Below, piece after piece: positions 36,328 to 44,565 of a stretch of DNA of 64,000 nt. The DNA is from Candidatus Thalassarchaeum sp. Its GTDB lineage: Archaea; Thermoplasmatota; Poseidoniia; Poseidoniales; Thalassarchaeaceae. Made by a program: the position numbers and the translations under genes. The notes under the pieces are model-generated. The model was given only the letters and a program-made list of their open reading frames with translations. It did no database searches and had not been told where the DNA came from. Location: assembly GCA_016777225.1 (NCBI GenBank), contig JADHRW010000004.1:54470-118469 (forward strand), given 5' to 3'. How positions within the stretch are numbered: the first letter of the stretch is position 1; each line of letters starts with the position of its first letter.

Positions 36328-37617
36328 ATGCGTATTGGACTAGTTGGTAAACCAAATGTTGGTAAATCAACAACTTTTTCTGCACTTACTGAAACACCAG
36401 TAGAAATAGCAAACTATCCATTTACTACAATTGAACCAAACGTGGGTGTTGCTTGGCTTCCTCTAAGAGAAAATTGCGCATGCAAAGAACTTCGTGATAG
36501 AAAAGAAAAGCAAGGTAGAATTGCATTTAGTAGCGAAGATGATGCTCGCCAAGGTAGTATCTGTCAACCTAATTCCGGAACCTGTACTGGACACCAAAGG
36601 CTCGTTCCTGTCACTCTTGTAGATGTTGCAGGTTTAGTTCCTGGTGCTCATCAAGGCCGTGGAAGAGGAAATCAATTTCTTTCAGATTTAGCACGTTGCG
36701 ATGCCCTAATCCAAGTAATAGATGTTTCAGGATCAACTGATATGGAAGGAAATCCTGTAGGAGAAGGAGGTTCTAAACCATTAGAAGAATATCAATTTCT
36801 TTTAGATGAACTTGATGCTTGGATAGTTGGGATAGTTCAATCAAGTTGGTCTAGAGGGGCTAGGAGAGTCCAATCGGAAGGTGAAAAAGCCCTTGCGAAA
36901 TATCTCTTTGAACAATTATCTGGGATTGGAGTTAATGAACAGCAGATTAATGCAGGTATTCAGTCTGTATCTGATATTCACCCCGAATCAGGTGTACCTT
37001 GGTCGTGGGGTAATGATGAATTGATGACTTTAGCCGGAACAATTCGCTCACTTCTTTTTCCTATATCGGTTGCAGCAAATAAAGCAGACTGTGTTACAGA
37101 TGAAGGAATTTGGAATGATTTATCAAATATAATAAATGATTCAGAAGGAATCCTAGTAGCTTCAAGTGCCGAAGCAGAATTAGCCCTTAGAAGAGCTTCC
37201 AAAGCCGGTTTAATTCAATTGAATCCAGTAAATTCTCGTTTTTCTATTACAGAGTTAGGTGAAAAAAAATTATCTAAAGAGCAACGTAATGCTTTAGAAA
37301 ATATTTCTGAAACACTTTCTAGGTGGGCCGGAGGAGGTCTTGTAGGGCTTCTTTCTTCAGTTGTTTTTGATAGATTGAAGCGTAGAGTTGTTTATCCAGT
37401 ACAAGATGAAACTCATTGGCTTGATGGCGAGGGGAATATTCTTCCTGATGCAATACTTGTTTCCGAAGGTACAACTGCAAAAGGTGTTGCATATGCAGTA
37501 CATAGCGACCTTGGAGATGGTTTTATCCGAGCAACGGACGCTAAGAGTAGCCGAGTAATTGGGGCTGAACATGAAGTTCAAAATGGTGATATAATTAGCA
37601 TCCATGCTAAAACTTAA
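36328..37617 (+). CDS. YchF/Obg-type GTPase with TGS domain
   Basis: 429-residue TRAFAC-class P-loop protein. G1 is GKPNVGKS (residues 7-14), G2/G3 lie in YPFTTIEPNVG and VDVAGLVPGA, and G4 is NKAD. A cysteine-containing insert (CACKEL and CQPNSGTC) between G2 and G3 is seen in archaeal members. The last 80 residues form a TGS domain (GDGFIRATDAKSSRVIG, then LGAEHEVQNGD-like end). The family associates with ribosomes. AGGTT lies 6-10 bases before the ATG. The NKxD motif favours GTP, unlike bacterial YchF, which prefers ATP. Confidence 0.85.
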   Translation: MRIGLVGKPNVGKSTTFSALTETPVEIANYPFTTIEPNVGVAWLPLRENCACKELRDRKEKQGRIAFSSEDDARQGSICQPNSGTCTGHQRLVPVTLVDVAGLVPGAHQGRGRGNQFLSDLARCDALIQVIDVSGSTDMEGNPVGEGGSKPLEEYQFLLDELDAWIVGIVQSSWSRGARRVQSEGEKALAKYLFEQLSGIGVNEQQINAGIQSVSDIHPESGVPWSWGNDELMTLAGTIRSLLFPISVAANKADCVTDEGIWNDLSNIINDSEGILVASSAEAELALRRASKAGLIQLNPVNSRFSITELGEKKLSKEQRNALENISETLSRWAGGGLVGLLSSVVFDRLKRRVVYPVQDETHWLDGEGNILPDAILVSEGTTAKGVAYAVHSDLGDGFIRATDAKSSRVIGAEHEVQNGDIISIHAKT

Positions 37618-37635
37618 TTAAAATATAAAACTATT

Positions 37636-38313
37636 TTATGTATCAACATCATCTATTGTTGGAATAATTTCTAACTGATAAGTAATAGCAGTCCATGTTA
37701 CTTGATATTCTTCATCACTATCTAATACCTCACCGAAAACTGGAACTGGATTAGTTTCAATATTAGCAGTTATTGTCGCTGCCCATGTCCCCAAACCATT
37801 ACCATTAGAATTCCATATCCCTCGTAAATCATCTTCCGTACCATCAAATGTATAATCCTCTCCTGTATAATTATTAGTAGGATACCAAATCATTTCAAAT
37901 CCTCCGCCCATGCTACAATCTCCTTGATTTGTTTGATCTTCAAATAATCCTTCTACTTGAGAAATATCACTTTGACCATCTGCTGAGTCGGTAAAGCCGG
38001 GCCCTGGTTCATCATTATCTATACAACTCAATTCAAATATTACAAGACCAATATTTTCTTCACTCATTAAATCAAAAAAAGAATCATAAGTATCCCCATC
38101 TCCTAATGTGGGGGACTCACTCTGTACAATATCAGTTTCTATAAACGAAACGCTCCATGAAGCCGAGATACCAGTAGATCCACTTTCTACCATTTCATCA
38201 GCTACTAGAGTTGGCATTATTCCAAAATAAATTGGGAATACTAACATGAAAAAAATAGTTCCACCGAGCATACCTTGCTTTCGAGGAGTATCAGTTAAGT
38301 CGGCAAAATCCAT
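37636..38313 (-). CDS. Hypothetical membrane-anchored protein
   Basis: I do not recognise this 225-residue protein. After about 17 polar residues a single hydrophobic helix (about 16-36) is followed by an acidic, Asp/Glu/Ser/Thr-rich domain predicted to face outward. Two cysteines (in SCIDND and DCSMGG) could pair. The acidic composition is typical of secreted proteins in marine archaea. It precedes nothing closely on its strand, so it is probably monocistronic. Confidence 0.55.
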   Translation of the reverse strand: MDFADLTDTPRKQGMLGGTIFFMLVFPIYFGIMPTLVADEMVESGSTGISASWSVSFIETDIVQSESPTLGDGDTYDSFFDLMSEENIGLVIFELSCIDNDEPGPGFTDSADGQSDISQVEGLFEDQTNQGDCSMGGGFEMIWYPTNNYTGEDYTFDGTEDDLRGIWNSNGNGLGTWAATITANIETNPVPVFGEVLDSDEEYQVTWTAITYQLEIIPTIDDVDT

Positions 38314-38404
38314 TTTTTCTTCAACACTCCGTTTGTACTCTGCGTTTCAAACCATTCTATAAATTGTATAATAAATAATCATATTTTAGATATAAAATCT
38401 CAAT

Positions 38405-38881
38405 CTAATCTTTTTCCAATGTTGATTCCCAGTTTTTAATATCTACCCCTTCTTTTTTGAATAATTTAATTGATTTCCGAAATTCTGGAATCATATAACC
38501 AATCATTGATTTTTCTAAGAAGCTCCATTTCCATGGACATTTTGGTGATAAATTAACCCATTCTTGCAATATTTTTTCCCATACATTTCCTTCTATATTC
38601 TGTGGAATTTCAAATGATACATAGGTAATTTTTCCTGCTGAACCAGGTGTTTGTGACCATGAACGAATTGTAAAATTATTCATTTGATTAGAATTAACTT
38701 TGAAACCTATTACTCTAGCTTGACTCGTGATTGGAACTATTATAGCCCAGCGATGTACCATTTTAGTATCTTCAATTCTTGTAGTATTCCAATTATTAGA
38801 TTCCGCAATCAATCTCATTGATCTAATTACTTGAATTGGCTCAACATTAACTGGAATTTCCAGTAAACGCGTCTTAACCAT
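38405..38881 (-). CDS. Hypothetical cytoplasmic protein
   Basis: 158 residues, basic, no signal peptide or membrane segment. It has a mixed alpha/beta look and a Trp/Pro-rich middle (CPWKWSF). I found no motif linking it to a known family. It lies just downstream of the ribosomal operon end in the same orientation, 147 bases beyond the L12 stop, so read-through expression is possible. Confidence 0.5.
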   Translation of the reverse strand: MVKTRLLEIPVNVEPIQVIRSMRLIAESNNWNTTRIEDTKMVHRWAIIVPITSQARVIGFKVNSNQMNNFTIRSWSQTPGSAGKITYVSFEIPQNIEGNVWEKILQEWVNLSPKCPWKWSFLEKSMIGYMIPEFRKSIKLFKKEGVDIKNWESTLEKD

Positions 38882-39028
38882 GATATTCGGAGTCAGTGTT
38901 TACCAATGGTATTATCTGTTAAAGATTAATATTAATCGAGGAACCTAAGAGTCTATTTTCTAGAATCAGGCATCCGCACAGAGGACTTCGAAAGTCGAAG
39001 CATTACTATCTTTGCTTTCGCTTGTTAC
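38882..39028. other. Intergenic region after the L12 gene
   Basis: 147 bases between L12 and the hypothetical gene, both minus strand. A perfect 6-base stem CTTCGA/TCGAAG with a 3-base loop lies at about 38986-39000 and could form in the transcript past the L12 stop. AT-rich sequence at 38915-38940 may hold the promoter of the hypothetical gene. Confidence 0.35.
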
Positions 39029-39337
39029 TTATCCGAAGAGTGATCCGAGCCCTTCAAAGCCCGCACCATCGTCTTCTTCCTCAGCTTCTTCAGCAACTTC
39101 AGCAGGGGCTGCTTCAGCGGATGAACCGCCAGCAGCCGCTGGTGCAGCAGCAACAGGAGCAGCAACAGCAGTAGCCATTGCTTCGCCAATATCGACTGAT
39201 CCTAGTGATGATACTAGAGCTTTAACTCGAGCACCGTCAACATCTACGCCAGCAGCAGTTAGAACCGCTGTGACAGTCTTATCGTCAATTTCCTTTTCCG
39301 CAGAGTGCAGTAACATTGCAGCATATACATATTCCAT
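39029..39337 (-). CDS. rpl12: Ribosomal protein P1/L12 (archaeal)
   Basis: Stalk protein that recruits translation factors to the large subunit. At 102 residues it has the helical N-terminal dimer domain (MEYVYAAMLLHSAEKEIDD), a Val/Asp-rich helix, an Ala-rich hinge of about 35 residues and an acidic tail ending GLGSLFG. That tail is the factor-binding element shared with L10. Last gene of the spt5-L11-L1-L10-L12 unit, 20 bases after L10. Confidence 0.95.
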   Translation of the reverse strand: MEYVYAAMLLHSAEKEIDDKTVTAVLTAAGVDVDGARVKALVSSLGSVDIGEAMATAVAAPVAAAPAAAGGSSAEAAPAEVAEEAEEEDDGAGFEGLGSLFG

Positions 39338-39357
39338 TTTATCTCACCTTTTTTTAT

Positions 39358-40374
39358 TTAGCCGAAGAGGTCTCCGAGTCCACCGAACTCTTGCACCTCT
39401 TCTTCCTCTTCTTCCTCTTCAGTAGTCTCTACTACTGTCTCAGTTGCAGAGGATGCAACCGATGTACTTGCCGCAGATGCAGCAGCACCGAGTGCTGCCG
39501 ACAGTTCTTCGTCAAGTGCAGAGGAATCTAATTGACCGGCTAGGGCCAGAGCATGCGCATTTGCGCGTGATATGAATAGAGGCGTGGTTGTTTCATTTGT
39601 AACTCCTGCCTCAACAGCAACAGATAGTGCTTCACTACTTGCCTTCGAGAGTAGTGTAGGCATAGTTTGTTCTGAGAGCCAACGCATGTTACATGCAAGA
39701 TTGAATGCTCCTGACGTTGCTGTAATAATTTCAGTACGAACTTGGTCTAAATCAATATTTAATGAAGATGCAGGGAAGAAGAAATCATCTTCTATTGCAC
39801 CAGTTAAAATGATTCCAATTTCAATTGGGTTTATATCTAATTTTGCTAGCATAATCCCTAGATCTGCCGAGATAGGTTGTCCTTTCTCAACAACAGTAGT
39901 AGTTTTTTGTATTGCAACTTTGCCTTTATCAATTTTAGCAGGAATACCTACTGCATTAAATTCTCCAACAATAGGTCCTGGACCGAATGTTGTAGGGCCT
40001 TTCTCAACTATAATATCCATAGGAGCAAGTTCACCTTCTTTAGCGGCACGACCTTGTCGTGTTTTCTCTAATTCAATAAATAGTTGAAATGGATTTAGAT
40101 TATCTGATTGAACGATACATGGTTGAATTGCATCTTTAAATAAATTCTCTAATTCTTCGCTAGAACGGCCGGAATTTTCCCAAGCAATTCTAATTAGAGT
40201 CTTTTTAGCCATCGTAATTTTCATAGAATCTCTCAAGTTACTTCTCATATCTAGCATATTGCCAGCAGGAACGCCACCAACATCTACAATTCCAACAACT
40301 CCATCTGAGTTTAGCACTTCTGTGAGTTCATCAACACGGCTTCTCTTCCAAGGAGCAATCTTTGGTGCAATCAT
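39358..40374 (-). CDS. rplP0: Ribosomal protein uL10 (P0)
   Basis: 338-residue stalk base that binds 23S rRNA and anchors L12 dimers. The N-terminal rRNA-binding domain runs to about residue 200, followed by L12-binding helices and an Ala/Glu-rich tail ending GGLGDLFG, like that of L12. Its start overlaps the L1 stop by 4 bases, giving coupled translation. In other ribosomes it contacts L11 at the GTPase centre, which is relevant because L11 here is abnormal. Confidence 0.95.
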   Translation of the reverse strand: MIAPKIAPWKRSRVDELTEVLNSDGVVGIVDVGGVPAGNMLDMRSNLRDSMKITMAKKTLIRIAWENSGRSSEELENLFKDAIQPCIVQSDNLNPFQLFIELEKTRQGRAAKEGELAPMDIIVEKGPTTFGPGPIVGEFNAVGIPAKIDKGKVAIQKTTTVVEKGQPISADLGIMLAKLDINPIEIGIILTGAIEDDFFFPASSLNIDLDQVRTEIITATSGAFNLACNMRWLSEQTMPTLLSKASSEALSVAVEAGVTNETTTPLFISRANAHALALAGQLDSSALDEELSAALGAAASAASTSVASSATETVVETTEEEEEEEEVQEFGGLGDLFG

Positions 40375-41015
40375 TCAATCACCTCGACTTTTATTGAAGG
40401 GCCCATTGATGTTTTTACATAACAAGAGCGAATATTTCCTGCACCACGTTCCAACTTACTAGTTACTCTGATCCAGATTGCCATAGCATTAGCAGTTAGT
40501 TCATCCATATCTTGATTTCGTGATCCGAATGCTGTATGGAAAGTGACTTTATCTCGTGATCTAACAATTGTTGTATTTTTTAATCCTGCAGCAACCATAG
40601 CTGGATCTAATGTAGGAGGGACGGGTCTTGGCATTTTACCACGAGGTCCTAATACGACACCGAGGTATCTTCCTACAGTACCCATGTGTGGAATTTCAGC
40701 TAAGAAGAAATCATATTGTTTTGCCATTTTACGAGCTTGTTGGCGATTGCCGCCTAAGTCTTCAATAGTCGCTGGATCAATTACATTAATTCCTGCAGCG
40801 CGCGCTTTAGCAGCCATTTCACTGCCAGCAAACATTGCTATTTTCACCTCTTTACCTCTTCCTGATGGAAGACGTACTTCTTCTTGGATACGATTCACAG
40901 GATTTTTCAAATCTACGTCTTTGAGAGTAATAGCCATCTCAAAAGATTCTACGAACTTACGTTCAGGTGCATTCTCTATTGCTTCTTGGATGGCATTTTG
41001 GATATTTTCTTGCAT
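40371..41015 (-). CDS. rpl1: Ribosomal protein uL1
   Basis: 214-residue protein of the L1 stalk involved in releasing deacylated tRNA. The core GPRGKMPRPVPPTLDP is diagnostic. The N-terminal helix and a conserved TAFGSRNQDMDELTANA stretch are present. In many archaea L1 also represses its own operon by binding the leader; no such site was identified here. It starts 54 bases after the L11 stop, with a GGAGGTG ribosome site. Confidence 0.95.
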   Translation of the reverse strand: MQENIQNAIQEAIENAPERKFVESFEMAITLKDVDLKNPVNRIQEEVRLPSGRGKEVKIAMFAGSEMAAKARAAGINVIDPATIEDLGGNRQQARKMAKQYDFFLAEIPHMGTVGRYLGVVLGPRGKMPRPVPPTLDPAMVAAGLKNTTIVRSRDKVTFHTAFGSRNQDMDELTANAMAIWIRVTSKLERGAGNIRSCYVKTSMGPSIKVEVIE

Positions 41016-41069
41016 TTTAGTTCACCTCCGTGGTCAACGAGGTTTCCCTCTCCCACAATTTGTGATAAC

Positions 41070-41348
41070 TCAGCTAAAGTGTTCGCTGAATTCCCCCTTG
41101 CTCATACGTTCGAGTGCTTCTTTTGGAGCGAATCCTTCAACGTTAACTCTCATAGCAACGCAAGTCCCCATTACTTCACGACAGCGTGCAAACAAGTTAG
41201 CCCCTGTAAGTCGTTCTTCTTGTTCATTAGCAATCTTCTTTATTTGATCCATTGTCAAATTTTCAGAAGCCTCTTCCCAGGAACCATTACACTTCTTTTT
41301 GCCAAGAGCTTGAACTACCTTGTGTGGTGTTTCATTACGTGCTGACAT
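41070..41348 (-). CDS. rpl11: Ribosomal protein uL11, C-terminal domain only
   Basis: 92 residues, against about 160 for archaeal L11. The rRNA-binding domain is intact: NLTMDQIKKIANEQ, then CREVMGTCVAMRVNVEG and APKEALERM align with the family end to end. The whole N-terminal domain with its proline helix is missing. A consensus AGGAGGT (41356-41362) stands 7 bases before the ATG at 41348, showing that this short form is the designed product. An ATG two codons upstream (41354) is too close to that site. Only 85 bases separate this start from the Spt5 stop, too little for a lost N-terminal domain. Confidence 0.88.
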   Translation of the reverse strand: MSARNETPHKVVQALGKKKCNGSWEEASENLTMDQIKKIANEQEERLTGANLFARCREVMGTCVAMRVNVEGFAPKEALERMSKGEFSEHFS

Positions 41349-41433
41349 GTGCATTACCTCCTATGATTGTATCCCGCCGACTTACCTTCACTATTTGAGC
41401 GTGTTGCGTTAGTCTTCGGTCTCCTTTATTCGA

Positions 41434-42300
41434 TTATTCAACACGTTGAGTAACACGTACTTGGTCTGCTCTAACAGTTAATGCCACAGGAACTGCTGCT
41501 TCGAATAACTCAACTGTAACCTCTTCCTTTGATTCAGTGACGCGAATTACACGTGCAGATTGTCCTCTGAAGGCCCCACCATGGATTTCTACAATACAAC
41601 CTTCTTCTATTCCAGAAGTAGCGGCTTTTGGTTCCAAGTATGGCAGTACATCTTCAAGCGGAGATTCCCCATCCAATACTTTTCTACAATTCTTAATCGG
41701 CGTTGTTGATACTCCTGCTCTTCCGATTAGTTTCTCAACATGATGAAATGCAGATGCCTCAACGAAAATATATCCTTTCATATAATTAGGACTTAATACC
41801 CCATAAATTTCATCTTTAATATCCATCAAAGAACCACTTCCTGAAAGTCTAGCTTGTATTTCTCTTGCAACATTTTGCTCTTGACCAATACTAGTTTTTA
41901 GAATGTAAAGGAAAGATGCAACATCTCCATACATATCTCTTAGGCTAGGAGTACTGTATTCTTTCTTTCCAATCATACCTGGGTCAACCCATTCTGAATT
42001 CTTATACAGCGTTTTAGGAGTAACATCATTACTTTCAGCAAGGAAAAGAATAGGGGTAACTTCTAGCAACGAATTACCCATTGCAATTCCTCTGGACGGT
42101 CCCTGCCTCACACGAGTTAACATGTCTGCAGGAATACCTGTTGATTCTACAATTCTTGAAACAACAGCGTCTAAATCGTTAGGATCTCCATAACCATAAA
42201 TTCCATCCCATGCTCCAGGCAAATCAGCAACTTCATCGGCTCTTTGCATAAGCAGAACTTTTTCTTCATGGCGAATAAATACAGTAAATGCGTCTGACAT
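41434..42300 (-). CDS. spt5: Transcription elongation factor Spt5 fused to an N-terminal Nudix-like domain
   Basis: 288 residues. The C-terminal two-thirds is archaeal Spt5/NusG: an NGN domain (about 129-222; SFLYILKTSIGQEQN, SPNYMKGYIFVEA) and one KOW domain (about 228-288; EEGCIVEIHGGAFRGQSARV). It binds the RNA-polymerase clamp with Spt4. Residues 1-125 are an extra domain with the Nudix pattern VLLMQRADEV, LPGAWDGIYGYGD and VESTGI. The Nudix box has lost its RE pair and second Glu, so hydrolysis is unlikely. ATG 42300 is preferred; a GTG three codons upstream also fits. Confidence 0.88.
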   Translation of the reverse strand: MSDAFTVFIRHEEKVLLMQRADEVADLPGAWDGIYGYGDPNDLDAVVSRIVESTGIPADMLTRVRQGPSRGIAMGNSLLEVTPILFLAESNDVTPKTLYKNSEWVDPGMIGKKEYSTPSLRDMYGDVASFLYILKTSIGQEQNVAREIQARLSGSGSLMDIKDEIYGVLSPNYMKGYIFVEASAFHHVEKLIGRAGVSTTPIKNCRKVLDGESPLEDVLPYLEPKAATSGIEEGCIVEIHGGAFRGQSARVIRVTESKEEVTVELFEAAVPVALTVRADQVRVTQRVE

Positions 42301-42316
42301 ATCAATCACTCAATAA

Positions 42317-42580
42317 TTATTTTGTTAACCATTCAAAGAATGAAGGAAGTAGATTATCCATCAGATATAGCATAACGAAACCAATACCTCCAAGAACAAA
42401 CATACCTATTCCACAAACAATAACAGTTTGACGAAATTCTTCCTTAGATGGCTTTCTTGCCATCTTCAAAATTCTAGCATAAGAACCGGTTTGAAGGCTG
42501 CGAACGCGGCTCTCAATTTCGTCTTGCAAATCTTGGACTCTATCCTCAACTGCACTAGTGTTTGAGTTCTCTACAGCCAT
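42317..42580 (-). CDS. secE: Protein translocase subunit SecE (Sec61-gamma)
   Basis: 87 residues. The amphipathic helix with RKPSKEEFRQT is followed by one membrane helix (about 53-78), the minimal Sec61-gamma plan. It clamps the SecY pore in the cytoplasmic membrane. It lies 17 bases upstream of spt5 in the usual archaeal order. AGAGGGAAAGGT just before the ATG supplies a purine-rich ribosome site. Confidence 0.93.
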   Translation of the reverse strand: MAVENSNTSAVEDRVQDLQDEIESRVRSLQTGSYARILKMARKPSKEEFRQTVIVCGIGMFVLGGIGFVMLYLMDNLLPSFFEWLTK

Positions 42581-42676
42581 ACCTTTCCCTCTGAAGTGCC
42601 TCGGCGACCGACCGACCTCATTTAAGCACGTCGGGAGAACTGTGGGGGACTATCAGCCTCAACTTAATTAAATACG
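42581..42676 (-). promoter_or_regulatory. GC-rich region between ftsZ and secE
   Basis: 96 bases notably richer in G and C than their surroundings. On the minus strand the run GGTCGGTCGGTCG (three GGTC repeats) lies about 30 bases before the SecE start, downstream of a CTTAAATGAG that could be a weak TATA element. This is the likely promoter and leader for the secE-spt5-ribosomal unit. Confidence 0.35.
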
Positions 42677-43795
42677 CTAATTAATGAACTCAACAGTTCT
42701 TGTTTTTAAATTACGCATTTGTGTATGTAATGCGGCACCATGAATCTGCTCAGATTTAACTCCTGTTAATACGAGCAGTACGCGTATTTCATCACCCATT
42801 GATGCATCTGTTGTAGCGCCTAAAATTATACGTGCATATGGATTAATTTTATCTCGAATAATCTTTGCACATTTTTCAGTATCACCCAATGAAAGGCCAA
42901 GTCCTCCGACTACATTGATTAGAGCACCTCTTGCATCTGAAATATCAATATCTAGGAGTGGGGAATACAGTGCTTCTTCAGTAGCTTTTTCGGCACGATT
43001 AGGCCCGTTTGCTTCTCCTAACCCAATCATTGCAACTCCTCCTCCATTTTCCATTACAGAACGTAAATCTTGGAAATCAAGATTTACAATTCCTTCCTTT
43101 GCAATCATCTCAGATACACCTGAGATTGATCTCATTAGTAATTCATCTGCAACTCTGAATGCTGCATCCAATGGTAAATCTCTTACACCATCTACTTCTA
43201 GTAATCTCTCATTCGGAAGTACAACAACTGTATCACAAACTTCTCTCAGCCTTTCAAGTCCCCACTCTGCATTTTGCCTTCTTAGGGCTCCTTCAGAAAG
43301 GAACGGATACGAAACAACAGCTATTGTTAGCGCCCCTGCTGCTCGTGCTAATCTTGCTATAACATGAGCAGATCCTGTACCTGTCCCACCTCCTAAACCA
43401 GCAGTAATGAAAGCCAAATCACATTCTTCTACTTCATTTTTCAGAGATCTTTCAGATTCATAAGCCGCTTGTTCTCCTTTCTCAGGATCACCTCCAGCGC
43501 CTCTTCCGCGAGCAGATCTTCCAATCAATACTTTATTTTGTACTCCTACTCTAAGTAAGTGTTGAGCGTCTGTATTAATTGCCATTCCTCTGACATATGT
43601 ATCATCAAACAAACCTTCTTGTTCCAATCTAGCAACAGTATTAGATCCACACCCTCCACATCCGAAAACTCGTATACGTGGTTGTAGTGATGAGAGTAGT
43701 TGAATTAGTTCTGAATCGCTCTCGGTATCTATGGGTGCAGATGGTATTCCTTCATCCTCTTGAAGTTCCAATACACGGTCGATGATATTCTTCAC
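42677..43795 (-). CDS. ftsZ: Cell-division GTPase FtsZ
   Basis: Tubulin-like protein that polymerises into the division ring. It has the nucleotide site GCGGCGSNTV, the tubulin signature GGGTGTG at residues 135-141, and the catalytic T7 loop NLDFQDLRSV. The length of 372 residues is normal, and the N-terminal 35 residues form the usual variable extension. The start codon is GTG. It stands first in the conserved ftsZ-secE-spt5 order. Confidence 0.95.
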   Translation of the reverse strand: MKNIIDRVLELQEDEGIPSAPIDTESDSELIQLLSSLQPRIRVFGCGGCGSNTVARLEQEGLFDDTYVRGMAINTDAQHLLRVGVQNKVLIGRSARGRGAGGDPEKGEQAAYESERSLKNEVEECDLAFITAGLGGGTGTGSAHVIARLARAAGALTIAVVSYPFLSEGALRRQNAEWGLERLREVCDTVVVLPNERLLEVDGVRDLPLDAAFRVADELLMRSISGVSEMIAKEGIVNLDFQDLRSVMENGGGVAMIGLGEANGPNRAEKATEEALYSPLLDIDISDARGALINVVGGLGLSLGDTEKCAKIIRDKINPYARIILGATTDASMGDEIRVLLVLTGVKSEQIHGAALHTQMRNLKTRTVEFIN

Positions 43796-43883
43796 GACTC
43801 ATAGGCGAATTAGACAGAGGATAACCATTACCCCTGTCTAGAGTACTTTGCTTGCTGTTTCATCATATAATTCAATGAACGAA

Positions 43884-44564
43884 TCATAATTCTAATAATT
43901 GTTTTCTCGTACTATTGAATCTAACTAAAAACGTGTAAGCACCGCCCCATGCAGAAACAGCTAATGCTGCAGTCATACCATTTAATTCAGAATTTCCTAG
44001 TAATACATATTCGAAATATTGGTTGTAAGATGTAATATCTACCCCAGCTCCGCCAGTATACGCCTGCATAGCTGCAATTAGAAGTCCTAGAAGAGTAACA
44101 ATCATTCTATCAGCCCGGGAAAATCCTCCATATATTCTATCAAGTCCCACTGATTGAGCCTGTGTTCCCATGTAAGATCCTAGAAGCGTCAATAGACCAG
44201 CTGCTAAGCCTGCATTTGGACTACTTACAAAGGCAGCATTCATTCCAATCGCTACCAATAAACCCACATCAACAATACGATCTATGGTATGATCGAGGAA
44301 ATCGCCATATGGTCCATCAGTTCCTTGATTTCTTGCCAAAGCACCATCTAAAGCATCTAATACTCCTGCAATTAATACAAGAATTACAGCAGCAACTATC
44401 ATCATAGCTCCATTTGTGGTGATTTCAGCTTCTGATAATACATAGAATCCTATAAGAGATACAAATAACGATGTCCAAGTGAGTATAGAAGGATCAAGAT
44501 CTCCAAGTCTTACTACAATCGGCTGTATCGCTTTTGTCCATGTATCTCTCATTTTCTCAAACAT
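43884..44564 (-). CDS. CDP-alcohol phosphatidyltransferase family enzyme
   Basis: Membrane enzyme of 226 residues joining a CDP-lipid to an alcohol headgroup in phospholipid synthesis. The family signature DG-x2-AR-x8-G-x3-D-x3-D is exact: DALDGALARNQGTDGPYGDF, with the final Asp in LDHTIDR. Six membrane helices are expected. It may make archaetidylinositol phosphate or a related ether lipid; the headgroup cannot be told from the sequence. A strong GGAGGAAT sits 4-10 bases before the ATG, overlapping the AK6 stop. Confidence 0.88.
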   Translation of the reverse strand: MFEKMRDTWTKAIQPIVVRLGDLDPSILTWTSLFVSLIGFYVLSEAEITTNGAMMIVAAVILVLIAGVLDALDGALARNQGTDGPYGDFLDHTIDRIVDVGLLVAIGMNAAFVSSPNAGLAAGLLTLLGSYMGTQAQSVGLDRIYGGFSRADRMIVTLLGLLIAAMQAYTGGAGVDITSYNQYFEYVLLGNSELNGMTAALAVSAWGGAYTFLVRFNSTRKQLLEL

Positions 44565-44565
44565 A

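Noticed and set aside
39012..39531. Plus-strand open frames opposite L12 and L10, one Cys-rich
   Set aside because: They mirror the Ala/Glu-rich codons of the ribosomal genes on the other strand and have no ribosome site or recognisable domain.
40543..41345. Plus-strand open frames opposite L1 and L11, considered as the place of the missing L11 N-terminal domain
   Set aside because: Their sequences are not similar to the L11 N-terminal domain and lie antisense to conserved genes.
41349..41433. Gap upstream of L11 searched for a frameshifted N-terminal domain
   Set aside because: Only 85 bases are available, against about 210 needed, and no family residues appear in any minus-strand frame.
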